Source: Gemmatimonadota bacterium (GTDB taxonomy: Bacteria; Gemmatimonadota; Gemmatimonadetes; Gemmatimonadales; Gemmatimonadaceae). From it: a stretch of DNA of 64,000 bases. Both the position numbers and the translations under genes were made by a program. Each line of letters begins with the position of its first letter. Position 1 is the stretch's first letter. Where the stretch lies: NCBI GenBank assembly GCA_021298835.1, contig JAJTHG010000017.1, positions 98,888 to 162,887 of the forward strand, in the 5' to 3' direction. Shown one piece after another: positions 46,583-54,333 of this stretch. Below the pieces are notes generated by a model, which saw only the letters and a program-made list of their open reading frames with translations, did not search any database and had not been told where the DNA came from.

Positions 46583-48319
46583 ATGCGGCTCCCCTCGCGG
46601 ACCGGCGCCGTGACGGTGCGCCGACTGGCCCCGTGGCTCGCGTGCCTCGCATGGGCGGGCCAGCCGGCGCACCTGCCGGCGCACCTGCCGGCGCACCTGC
46701 CGGCGCACCTGCCGGCGCACCTGCCGGCGCACCTGCCGGCGGCCGCCTGCGTCGCCCCGACGCGCGCGATCATCCCGGCCCCGGTGTCGGTGACCCCCCT
46801 CCCGGGGTGCTTCGAGGTTTCGGCGGGCACGATCATCGCCGCCGGTCGCGGTGCCGACACCGTGGCGCGCCAGCTCGCGGACCTGCTCGCGCCCGCCACC
46901 GGCTGGCGCCTGCGCATCGCCGACCTCGACGCGGCGCGCGGCGCGCGGATCGAGCTCAGACTCGACGCCTCGCTCGACTCGCTCGGCCCGGAGGGCTACC
47001 GCCTCGACGTGGGGCCGAACGGGGTCACGATGCGCGCGCCGGCGGCGGCCGGCCTGTTCTACGCCCTGCAGTCGTTCCGCCAACTGCTCCCCGCAGCGAT
47101 CGAACGGCGGGCGCGCGTGCGCGGGGTTCGCTGGACGGTGCCGGCCACGCGCATCACGGACCGGCCGCGTTTCAGCTGGCGCGGCTCCCACCTCGACGTC
47201 GCGCGCCACTTCATGCCGGTCGAGTTCGTCAAGAAGTGGCTCGACCTCATGGCGCTCCAGAAGCTCAACCGCTTCCACTGGCACCTGACGGACGATCAGG
47301 GGTGGCGGCTCGAGGTGCCGGGGTGGCCGCGCCTCACCGAGGTGGGGGCGTGGCGCCGCCGGACCCTGCGCGGCCCGTACACCCCCGACAGCACGACGTG
47401 GCAGTGGGAGGACCGGCGGCACGGCGGCTTCTACACCGCCGACGACGTGCGCGAGGTCGTCGCGTACGCGGCCGCGCGCCATGTCGTCGTCGTCCCGGAG
47501 GTGGACCTCCCCGCCCACACCACGGCAGCGATCGCGGCATACCCCGCGCTGGGCACCTTCGGTACCGCCACCGAGCCGCAGGCGTGGTGGGGCCTGTCGC
47601 AGGACGTACTCGTCCCCGACTCGGCGTCGCTCGCCTTCGCGACCGACGTCCTCGCGCACGTGCTGACGCTGTTCCCCTCGCCGTGGATCCACGTCGGCGG
47701 CGACGAGGTGCCGATGCGCTACTGGGCGGAGAGCCCGCGGGTGCAGCGAGTGAAGCAGGCGTTGGGTCTCGCCGACGAGCCGGCGCTGCAGAGCTGGTTC
47801 ATCGGGCGGCTCGACGCGTGGCTCGCCGCGCGCGGTCGCCGCATGGTCGGCTGGGACGAGATCCTCGAGGGCGGGCTCGCCCCGAACGCGACGGTCATGT
47901 CGTGGCGCGGGACGTCGGGCGGGATCGCGGCCGCGCAGACCGGCCACGACGTCGTCATGACGCCGACGTCCCACACCTACTTCGACTACTACCAGTCGCG
48001 TGACCGGTCGGCCGAGCCGCTCGCGATCGGCGGCTTTCTGCCGCTCGACTCGGTGTATGCCTACGAGCCCGTGCCGGCCGCCCTCTCGCCCGGGCAGGCG
48101 TCGCGCGTCCTCGGCACGCAGGGCCAGATCTGGACGGAGTACATCCGTACCCCGAAGGAAGCCGAGTACATGGCCTTCCCGCGGCTCGTCGCGCTGAGCG
48201 AGGTCGCGTGGTCGCCGGCGTCGCGCCGCGACTGGCGGGACTTCCGCGTGCGCCTCGGCGTCCAGCTGGCCCGCTGGCGGGTGCTCGACGTGGCGTTCCG
48301 CCGGCCGGTGGATCCATGA
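46583..48319 (+). CDS. GH20 beta-N-acetylhexosaminidase, secreted
   Basis: A 578-residue glycosidase removing terminal GlcNAc or GalNAc. The signal region (about 1-55) contains six PAHL repeats. The small alpha/beta GH20b domain (about 65-180) and the TIM-barrel (about 185-560) follow. Barrel markers are FSWRGSHLDVARHFMP, the LNRFHWHLTDDQGWRLE segment, HVVVVPEVDLPAHT, and the catalytic pair D374-E375 in HVGGDEVP; the substrate-assisted mechanism needs this Asp-Glu. It starts 3 bp after the S9 gene, and its stop overlaps the first 13-codon mini-ORF. Confidence 0.92.
   Translation: MRLPSRTGAVTVRRLAPWLACLAWAGQPAHLPAHLPAHLPAHLPAHLPAHLPAAACVAPTRAIIPAPVSVTPLPGCFEVSAGTIIAAGRGADTVARQLADLLAPATGWRLRIADLDAARGARIELRLDASLDSLGPEGYRLDVGPNGVTMRAPAAAGLFYALQSFRQLLPAAIERRARVRGVRWTVPATRITDRPRFSWRGSHLDVARHFMPVEFVKKWLDLMALQKLNRFHWHLTDDQGWRLEVPGWPRLTEVGAWRRRTLRGPYTPDSTTWQWEDRRHGGFYTADDVREVVAYAAARHVVVVPEVDLPAHTTAAIAAYPALGTFGTATEPQAWWGLSQDVLVPDSASLAFATDVLAHVLTLFPSPWIHVGGDEVPMRYWAESPRVQRVKQALGLADEPALQSWFIGRLDAWLAARGRRMVGWDEILEGGLAPNATVMSWRGTSGGIAAAQTGHDVVMTPTSHTYFDYYQSRDRSAEPLAIGGFLPLDSVYAYEPVPAALSPGQASRVLGTQGQIWTEYIRTPKEAEYMAFPRLVALSEVAWSPASRRDWRDFRVRLGVQLARWRVLDVAFRRPVDP
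46664..46740. repeat. 12-bp minisatellite in the hexosaminidase signal peptide
   Basis: Six perfect copies of ccggcgcacctg plus five bases encode PAHL repeats right after the hydrophobic start of the signal peptide, before the cysteine of AAAC. Confidence 0.95.
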
Positions 48320-48357
48320 GCAAGGCCTCGACGGTGGCGCCCGGGGTGACCCCATGA
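48316..48357 (+). CDS. Mini-ORF 1, 13 codons, coupled
   Basis: The frame starts at the ATG overlapping the hexosaminidase stop and encodes MSKASTVAPGVTP. Its stop overlaps the ATG of the second mini-ORF. A stable product is doubtful; it may only carry ribosomes forward. Confidence 0.3.
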   Translation: MSKASTVAPGVTP

Positions 48358-48391
48358 GCAAGGCCTCGACGGTGGCGCCCGGGGTGACCCC
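48316..48391 (+). repeat. Perfect 38-bp tandem duplication carrying start/stop overlaps
   Basis: Two identical 38-bp units (48316-48353 and 48354-48391) lie between the hexosaminidase stop and the next gene, and the first bases of a third (ATGAGC) form that gene's start. Each unit begins with ATGA, so stop and start codons overlap at every boundary. Confidence 0.95.
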
Positions 48392-48395
48392 ATGA
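48354..48395 (+). CDS. Mini-ORF 2, 13 codons, coupled
   Basis: It is identical in peptide to mini-ORF 1 because of the 38-bp duplication. Its stop overlaps the start of the DHFR-like gene at 48392. Confidence 0.3.
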   Translation: MSKASTVAPGVTP

Positions 48396-48922
48396 GCCGC
48401 CCGCAGGTGAGCGTGTACGTCGGCCAGTCGCTGGACGGCTTCATCGCGCGTCCGGACCACTCGCTCGACTGGCTCGAGACGTTCGACACCACCGGCGAGG
48501 ATCACGGCTACCAGCCCTTCTACGAGTCCTGCGACGCGATCGTCGTCGGGCGCGCGACGCTCGAGGTCGTGCTGCAGTTCACCGAATGGCCGTGGAAGGG
48601 GAAACGCGTGATCGTCTGCACGCACCGGCCGATCGGACGCCGCCACGGCGAGGAGACGCACGAGGGACCGCTGGCGCCGCTCCTCGAGCGGCTCGGTGCC
48701 GAGGGGGTCCGCCGCGTGTACCTCGATGGTGGCGCGACCATCCGCGGTGGCCTCGCCGAGGGACTCGTGGACGACATGACGATCACGACGCTGCCGATCC
48801 TGCTCGGCGCGGGGATCCCCCTCTTTGGCGGGCCTGTGGTGCCGGAGCGCTGGACGCTGGTATCGCACCGGGCCTTTCCCTCGGGGCTCGTCCAAGGCAC
48901 ATGGGTGCGCGACGACCGGTGA
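48392..48922 (+). CDS. Dihydrofolate reductase-family (RibD C-terminal-like) protein
   Basis: A 176-residue cytoplasmic NADPH-dependent reductase-like fold. It begins VSVYVGQSLDGFIARPDHSLDWL, typical of the YyaP/RibD_C group rather than true FolA. It continues with IVVGRATLEVV, the cofactor stretch VYLDGGATIRGGLAEGLVDDMTITTLPILLGAGIPLF in separate segments, and a final strand. The substrate is unknown. It is translationally coupled upstream through the mini-ORFs and downstream through GTGA. Confidence 0.85.
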   Translation: MSRPQVSVYVGQSLDGFIARPDHSLDWLETFDTTGEDHGYQPFYESCDAIVVGRATLEVVLQFTEWPWKGKRVIVCTHRPIGRRHGEETHEGPLAPLLERLGAEGVRRVYLDGGATIRGGLAEGLVDDMTITTLPILLGAGIPLFGGPVVPERWTLVSHRAFPSGLVQGTWVRDDR

Positions 48923-49620
48923 CCCCGCCGCCACCGGCCGAGGCGCTCCGGCAGTTGCGGGCGGAGGCCAGGCCGGCCGCCGTGGCGGGAATGGCGCGCT
49001 TCGGGATGTCGGCGCGCGGACGGCTCGGGGTCTCGATACCGACCCTGCGCCGGTTGGCGAAGGCGTGGGGCCACGACGCCGGACTGGCCGCCGTACTGTG
49101 GGCGAGCGGCGTCCAGGAGGCGCGGATCGCGGCGACGATGGTCGCGGATCCCGGGACGATCTCCCGCCGGACCCTGCAGGCCTGGGTGCGGGACCTCGAT
49201 TCGTGGGACGTATGCGACCAGTTCTGCCTGAACCTCGTGGCGCGTTCTCCGCACGCGTGGCCGCTGGCGGAGCGCTGGGCGACGGCCCGCGCCGAGTTCA
49301 CGAAGCGGGCGGCGTTCGCCACCCTGGCGGTGCTGGCCGTGCACGATGCGTCGCCGGACCGGCGCTTCGCGGCCGCGCTGCGACTGGTGGAGCGGGCGGC
49401 GAGTGACGATCGTCCGTACGTGAGCAAAGGCGTCAATTGGGCCCTGCGGTTCATCGGGCGGCGGAACCAGGCCTGCCATGCGGCGGCGACTACCGTCGCC
49501 CGGCGGCTGGCCGAACGGCCGGAGCGCGCGATGCGATGGGTCGGCCGCGATGCGCTGCGGGCGCTGGCCAAGGGGGCATGGCGGGGCGGGACGGGTTCCG
49601 CGGCGGGGGCGCGCACCTGA
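48919..49620 (+). CDS. DNA alkylation repair enzyme-like (AlkD-type HEAT-repeat) protein
   Basis: A 233-residue all-helical protein matching the DNA-alkylation-repair (AlkC/AlkD) group: GVSIPTLRRLAKAWG near the start, EARIAATMVAD, the SWDVCDQF segment, and YVSKGVNWALRFIGRRNQ near residue 180. HEAT-like helices in AlkD capture alkylated bases without flipping. GTG 48919 overlapping the previous stop is preferred; ATG 48901 in frame is an alternative. Its stop shares a base with the next ATG (TGATG). Its place in a secreted-enzyme/sugar array is functionally odd. Confidence 0.83.
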   Translation: MTPPPPAEALRQLRAEARPAAVAGMARFGMSARGRLGVSIPTLRRLAKAWGHDAGLAAVLWASGVQEARIAATMVADPGTISRRTLQAWVRDLDSWDVCDQFCLNLVARSPHAWPLAERWATARAEFTKRAAFATLAVLAVHDASPDRRFAAALRLVERAASDDRPYVSKGVNWALRFIGRRNQACHAAATTVARRLAERPERAMRWVGRDALRALAKGAWRGGTGSAAGART

Positions 49621-50852
49621 TGCGCGCCGCGGTCACGGGCCTCGCCCTCGCGCTCGCCGTGTCGGCGGGCATCATGGGAGGATGCGCCGCCTCCCGCCGC
49701 GCTTTCCCGGTGCCCCTCCCGGCGCCCGTCCCGGCGGATGCCGCGCCCGGAGCGGCTGAGGAGCCCGGGGACGCATGGGACGCGCGCCCGTCGGCGGACC
49801 GCGCCCTCGGTGACACGCTGCGCGGGTTGCTCGTCGCGGCACGCCGCGATTCGGTGACCCCGGGTGCGATCGCGGTGGTCGGCTCGCGCGCCGGGGTGCG
49901 CGCGTGGGCGACCGCCGGCACGCTCGACTGGGACGCGTCCCCGGCGGTGGACGCGCGTACGCTGTGGGACCTCGCCTCGCTCACGAAGCTCGTCGCGCTG
50001 ACGACGACCGTCGCGACCCTCGTGGACGACGGGACGCTCGTCCTCGACGTCCCGGTGCAGCGGTGGGTGCCGGAATGGACGGGCCCCATGAAGGATCAGG
50101 TGACACTGCGCGACCTGCTGCTCCACCGGAGCGGGCTGCCGGCGCACCGCAACTTCTACCTCGAGGCGCGCGGCCTGGAGGCGGTGCGGGCCCGCGTGCT
50201 CGCGACGCCGCTCGAGGTCCCCCCGCGCACGCGCATGGTGTACAGCGACCTCGGGGCGATCCTGCTCGGGCTCGTCGTCGAGCGTGCGACCGGGCTGGCG
50301 TTCGGCGAGGCGGTGCGGCGCCGGGTGCTCGGCCCGGCCGGCATGTCGGAGACGTTGTTCAACCCGCCTCCCGCGCTCTGGCGCCGCACCGCGCCGACCG
50401 AGCGGGACCCGTGGCGCGGGCGACTGGTCCTCGGCGAGGTGCACGACGAGAACGCCTTCGCCATGGGCGGGGTGTCGTCGCACGCCGGGCTGTTCGCGAC
50501 GGCGCGCGACATGGTGCGCTTCGGTCGGCTCTGGCTGGGCGAGGGGACGCTCGACGGCGTGCGCCTGTTCTCCCCGGAGACGGCCCGCGCCTTCGCCGCG
50601 GTCGCGGACAGCACGTTCAGCTCGCGGGCGATCGGCTGGGACACGCCGACGGGCACGAACTCGGCCGGGACGCTGGTGCGCCGACCGGCGTACGGCCACA
50701 CGGGCTTCACGGGGACGTCACTCTGGATCGCACCGCAGCAGGACCGGTTCGTGCTGCTGCTGACGAACCGGGTGAACCCCCGTCGGGAGCGGTCGGGCAT
50801 CGGTCCGGTGCGCATCCGGGTGGCGGACGCCGCGTTCGGGGGCAACTTCTAG
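49620..50852 (+). CDS. Serine beta-lactamase-like hydrolase, lipoprotein
   Basis: A 410-residue class C beta-lactamase/esterase-family protein. The lipobox MGGC (about 18-21) predicts lipid anchoring. The catalytic SxxK is S120-L-T-K123 in LASLTK, the YxN-like motif is YSDLG, and HTGFTG stands in place of KTG. This pattern fits the large group of PBP4*/EstB-like hydrolases rather than true lactamases. It could be a wall peptidase or esterase. It begins at the TGATG junction and ends 3 bp before the next start. Confidence 0.87.
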   Translation: MRAAVTGLALALAVSAGIMGGCAASRRAFPVPLPAPVPADAAPGAAEEPGDAWDARPSADRALGDTLRGLLVAARRDSVTPGAIAVVGSRAGVRAWATAGTLDWDASPAVDARTLWDLASLTKLVALTTTVATLVDDGTLVLDVPVQRWVPEWTGPMKDQVTLRDLLLHRSGLPAHRNFYLEARGLEAVRARVLATPLEVPPRTRMVYSDLGAILLGLVVERATGLAFGEAVRRRVLGPAGMSETLFNPPPALWRRTAPTERDPWRGRLVLGEVHDENAFAMGGVSSHAGLFATARDMVRFGRLWLGEGTLDGVRLFSPETARAFAAVADSTFSSRAIGWDTPTGTNSAGTLVRRPAYGHTGFTGTSLWIAPQQDRFVLLLTNRVNPRRERSGIGPVRIRVADAAFGGNF

Positions 50853-50855
50853 GGC

Positions 50856-51695
50856 ATGCAGCGACGCGAATGGTTGGTCCGCATGGGGGCGGCCGCAGTG
50901 GCGGCCCCGTGGCTCGTGCGCCGGCCGCTCGAGGCAGCGGCATCGGCCACACCGCTGGAGCGCGTGGGCATCCAGCTCTACTCGGTGCGCAGCCTGCTCG
51001 CCCAGGACTTCGACGGCACGCTGCGCGCGCTCGCCGCGATCGGCTACCGCGAGGTGGAGTTCGCCGGCTGGCACGGGCGCACGCCCGCGCAGGTGAAGAC
51101 AGCGGTGGCGGCCGCCGGGCTCGCGGCGCCGTCCGCGCACGTGGACCTCGCGTCCTTTCGCACCGATCCGGCGCGACTCTGCGGCGAGCACGCGGAGGCG
51201 GGGCATCGCGCGGTGGTGATCGCCTGGATGTCGCCTGCCGAGCGGAAGACCCTCGACGACTGGCGGCGCCGCGCCGAGGAGTTCACCCGCTTCGCCGAGG
51301 CGGCCCGGCGGGCCGGGCTGGCGTTCGGCTACCACAACCACGAGTTCGAGTTCGTGCCCGTCGAGGGCACGGTGCCGTTCGAGGTGCTGGCGTCGGCGAC
51401 CGACCCGGCGCTGGTGACGCTCGAGCTCGACCTGTATTGGGCCACGGTGGCCGGGGCCGACCCGCTCGCGTGGATGCGCCGCTGGCCCGGTCGGGTCACG
51501 ATGGTGCACGTGAAGGACCGCTCGGCCGACGGGCGGATGGTGGACGTCGGTGCCGGCACGATCGGGTTCGATGCGCTGCTGCGCGAGGCGCGGCGGCTCG
51601 GGTTGCGCCACGCGTTCGTCGAGCACGACAACCCGACCGATCCGATGGGCTTCGCCCGGGCGTCGTACGGCTGGCTGTCGCGGCGCGATGTCTGA
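50856..51695 (+). CDS. Sugar phosphate isomerase/epimerase-type TIM-barrel protein, exported
   Basis: A 279-residue xylose-isomerase-like TIM barrel with a twin-arginine-like leader (RREWLVRMGAAAV). It has the family's GIQLYSVRSLL start, YREVEFAGW, GLAFGYHNHEFEF (metal-binding His/Glu), LELDLYWATVAG, VHVKDRS and a final FVEHDNPTD. Homologues in 3-keto-glycoside loci often act on keto-sugars or glycosides outside the cytoplasm, so a lyase or epimerase role is inferred. It overlaps the next TIM-barrel gene by 8 bp. Confidence 0.85.
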   Translation: MQRREWLVRMGAAAVAAPWLVRRPLEAAASATPLERVGIQLYSVRSLLAQDFDGTLRALAAIGYREVEFAGWHGRTPAQVKTAVAAAGLAAPSAHVDLASFRTDPARLCGEHAEAGHRAVVIAWMSPAERKTLDDWRRRAEEFTRFAEAARRAGLAFGYHNHEFEFVPVEGTVPFEVLASATDPALVTLELDLYWATVAGADPLAWMRRWPGRVTMVHVKDRSADGRMVDVGAGTIGFDALLREARRLGLRHAFVEHDNPTDPMGFARASYGWLSRRDV

Positions 51696-52596
51696 GCGGC
51701 GCGACACCCTCGGGCGGCGCGAGGTCCTTTCGCGCCTTGGCGGCGTGGCCGCCGGCGCGGCACTGGGGGCGTCGCTGGTGCCGGGCGTCGCGGAGGCAGC
51801 GGCTGCGTCGGCCGCGCCGTCGCCGGTGTGGCGGACGGGCACCGGCCGGCTGCGCCAGTCGGTGTGCCGGTGGTGCTATCCGTCGCTGAGCGTGGACGCG
51901 CTGTGCCGCGAGGCGCAGGCGATCGGGCTGGGGAGCGTCGAGCTGCTGGGCGAGACGGAGTGGCACATCCCGGCGACGTACGGCCTCACGTGCGCGATGG
52001 CGAACGGACCCAGCACGATCGCGCTGGGCTTCAACCGGCCGGACCAGCACGATCGCCTCGTGGCGGAGGGCGAGCGGCTGCTGGCGCTCGCCGGCGCGGC
52101 CAGGCTGCCGAACCTGATCGTGTTCTCCGGCAACCGCGCGGGGATGTCGGACGGCGAGGGGCTGGCCAACTGCGCGCGCGGCCTGACGCGGCTGATGCCG
52201 GCGGCGGAGCGGGCGGGGGTGACGGTGTGCCTCGAGCTGCTGAACAGCAAGGTGGATCACGCCGACTACATGGCCGACCACACCGCGTGGGGGGCGGCGC
52301 TGGCGCGCACGGTGAACCATCCGCGCTTCAAGCTGCTCTACGACATCTACCACATGCAGATCATGGAAGGCGACGTGATCCGCACCATCCGGGCGAACGC
52401 CGACGTGATCGGGCACTACCACACCGCGGGCGTACCGGGCCGGCACGAGCTGGACGACACGCAGGAACTGCAGTACGGCGCGGTGATGCGCGCGATCGCC
52501 GGCACCGGCTACACGGGCTGGATCGGCCAGGAGTTCATTCCCACACGGGATCCGATGACTTCGCTGCGACAGGCGGTGACGACATGCACGGTGTGA
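51688..52596 (+). CDS. Hydroxypyruvate isomerase-like TIM-barrel protein, exported
   Basis: A 302-residue second xylose-isomerase-like barrel with a Tat leader (GRREVLSRLGG). Family features are SVCRWCYPSLSVDAL, VELLGETEW, a metal site in CLELLNSKVDHADYMAD, LLYDIYHMQIMEGD, IGHYHTAGVPGRHE and the final GWIGQEF. It is closest in pattern to Hyi, but the export signal makes a periplasmic sugar role more likely than glyoxylate metabolism. It overlaps the GMC gene by 13 bp. Confidence 0.85.
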   Translation: MSERRDTLGRREVLSRLGGVAAGAALGASLVPGVAEAAAASAAPSPVWRTGTGRLRQSVCRWCYPSLSVDALCREAQAIGLGSVELLGETEWHIPATYGLTCAMANGPSTIALGFNRPDQHDRLVAEGERLLALAGAARLPNLIVFSGNRAGMSDGEGLANCARGLTRLMPAAERAGVTVCLELLNSKVDHADYMADHTAWGAALARTVNHPRFKLLYDIYHMQIMEGDVIRTIRANADVIGHYHTAGVPGRHELDDTQELQYGAVMRAIAGTGYTGWIGQEFIPTRDPMTSLRQAVTTCTV

Positions 52597-54293
52597 CCGG
52601 GGCCGCGCCGCGGCCGAACGACTACGACGTCGTGATCGTCGGCTCCGGCGCCGGCGGCGGCATGGCCGCCTACGCGCTGACGCAGGCCGGCGCGCGGGTG
52701 TGCGTGCTCGAGGCGGGGGGGCCGTGGGACAACCGCACGGACAGCGCGATGCTCATGCGCACCTTCCAGTCGCCGCGGCGCGGCGGCAGCACGAAGGCGC
52801 GGCCCTTCGGCGAGTTCGACGGCTGCATCGGCGGATGGGAACTCGAGGGCGAGCCGTACACGCGCGCAGCCGGTACGCAGTTCGACTGGTGGCGCGCGCG
52901 CATGGTCGGCGGTCGCACGAACCACTGGGGGCGCATTTCGCTCCGCTTCGGGCCGAAGGACTTCAAGCGGAAGTCCCTCGACGGGCTGGGCGACGACTGG
53001 CCGATCGCCTACGGCGACGTGAAGCCGTGGTACGACGAGGTGGATCGGCTCGTCGGCATCTTCGGATCGGTCGAGGGGATCGAGAACGAGCCGGACGGTG
53101 TCTTCCTGCCGCCGCCGAGGCCGCGCGGCTACGAGCTGCTCGCGGCGCGCGCGGCGCGGAAGCTCGGCCTGACGGTGATCCCGTCGCGGCTCTCGATCAT
53201 CACGCGGCCGCACAACGGGCGGCCGGCATGCCACTACTGCGGCCAGTGCAACCGCGGCTGTTCGGTGAACGCGAACTTCTCGTCCACGAACGTGCTCCTC
53301 GAGCCGGCGGCGAGGACGGGGCGCATGGACCTGCGCACCCACGCGATGGTGCGCGAGGTGCTGACCGGCACTGACGGCAAGGCGACCGGCGTGGTGTACG
53401 TCCACGCGAAGACGGGGGTCGAGGAGCGCGTGAAGGCGCGCGTCGTCGTGCTCGCGGCGAGTGCGTGCGAGTCGGCGCGGATCCTCATGAACTCGCGCTC
53501 GTCGCGCTGGCCGCAGGGGCTGGCCAACTCGAGCGGGACGCTCGGCAAGTACCTCACCGACACCACCGGCACCGACGTGGGCGGGTTCATTCCCGCCCTG
53601 CTCGACACACCGGGCCACAACAGCGACGGCGTCGGCGGGATGCACATCTACATGCCGTGGTGGCTCGACAACGCGAAGCTCGACTTCCCGCGCGGCTACC
53701 ACGTCGAGACCTGGGGCGGCCGCGGAGAACCCTACGGCGGCGCGCTCGGCGGGATCCACGGATACCCCGGCGTGGAGGGCGGCTACGGTGCATCGCTCAA
53801 GCGGACCTATCGCCGGTACTACGGCGCGACCATCGGCTTCTCCGGGCGCGGCGAGATGATCCCCAACGAGCGGAGCTACTGCGAGCTCGACCCGGCCGTG
53901 GTGGACCGATTCGGCATCCCGGTGCTGCGCTTCCACTGGCAGTGGACCGACCACGAGCTCAACCAGGTCCGGCACATGCAGGAGACCTTCCGCGCGATCA
54001 TCCGCGAGATGGGCGGGACCCCGTGGGGCGAGATGCCGACGAAGGCGGACGGGTACGGCATCGCGGCCGGGGGGCGTATCATCCACGAGCTGGGCGGCAC
54101 GCGCATGGGGGCCAACCCGTCAACCAGCGTGACGAACGGCTGGGGGCAGGCGCACGACGTCCCCAACCTGTTTGTCGCCGACGGCGGCGTGTTCGTCTCG
54201 CAGGCGGACAAGAATCCCACGTGGACGATCCTGGCGCTGGCGATGCGGCAGGCGGACTACATCGTGCGGCAGCGCAAGGCGGGGGAACTGTGA
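52584..54293 (+). CDS. GMC-family FAD oxidoreductase, catalytic subunit (glucoside 3-dehydrogenase-like)
   Basis: A 569-residue flavin dehydrogenase. The FAD dinucleotide motif is GSGAGGGMAAYAL (about 20-33) ending in LEAGG; RMVGGRTNHWG is the second flavin-contact segment. A cysteine cluster C216-x2-C219-x2-C222-x3-C226 follows. The C-terminal GMC part is GGTRMGANP...NLFVADGGVFVSQADKNPTWT. It pairs with the next gene, a gluconate-dehydrogenase-subunit-3 homologue carrying a Tat signal, which would export the complex. The context suggests oxidation at C3 of glycosides, with electrons passing to a cytochrome or quinone. Confidence 0.87.
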   Translation: MHGVTGAAPRPNDYDVVIVGSGAGGGMAAYALTQAGARVCVLEAGGPWDNRTDSAMLMRTFQSPRRGGSTKARPFGEFDGCIGGWELEGEPYTRAAGTQFDWWRARMVGGRTNHWGRISLRFGPKDFKRKSLDGLGDDWPIAYGDVKPWYDEVDRLVGIFGSVEGIENEPDGVFLPPPRPRGYELLAARAARKLGLTVIPSRLSIITRPHNGRPACHYCGQCNRGCSVNANFSSTNVLLEPAARTGRMDLRTHAMVREVLTGTDGKATGVVYVHAKTGVEERVKARVVVLAASACESARILMNSRSSRWPQGLANSSGTLGKYLTDTTGTDVGGFIPALLDTPGHNSDGVGGMHIYMPWWLDNAKLDFPRGYHVETWGGRGEPYGGALGGIHGYPGVEGGYGASLKRTYRRYYGATIGFSGRGEMIPNERSYCELDPAVVDRFGIPVLRFHWQWTDHELNQVRHMQETFRAIIREMGGTPWGEMPTKADGYGIAAGGRIIHELGGTRMGANPSTSVTNGWGQAHDVPNLFVADGGVFVSQADKNPTWTILALAMRQADYIVRQRKAGEL

Positions 54294-54333
54294 GCCGGAC
54301 CGAGCATGAGAACGCCATGGCCCGGAGGGCCGC

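Noticed and set aside
44075..48934. Open frame of more than 1,600 codons on the minus strand
   Set aside because: It lies opposite the S9 and GH20 genes, which have complete catalytic motifs; the translation is Arg/His/Ala-rich low complexity, a GC-bias shadow.
49620..50852. True beta-lactamase (resistance gene)
   Set aside because: It has SxxK and a YxN-like motif, but HTG instead of KTG and a lipoprotein leader; this pattern is common in esterase/peptidase relatives.
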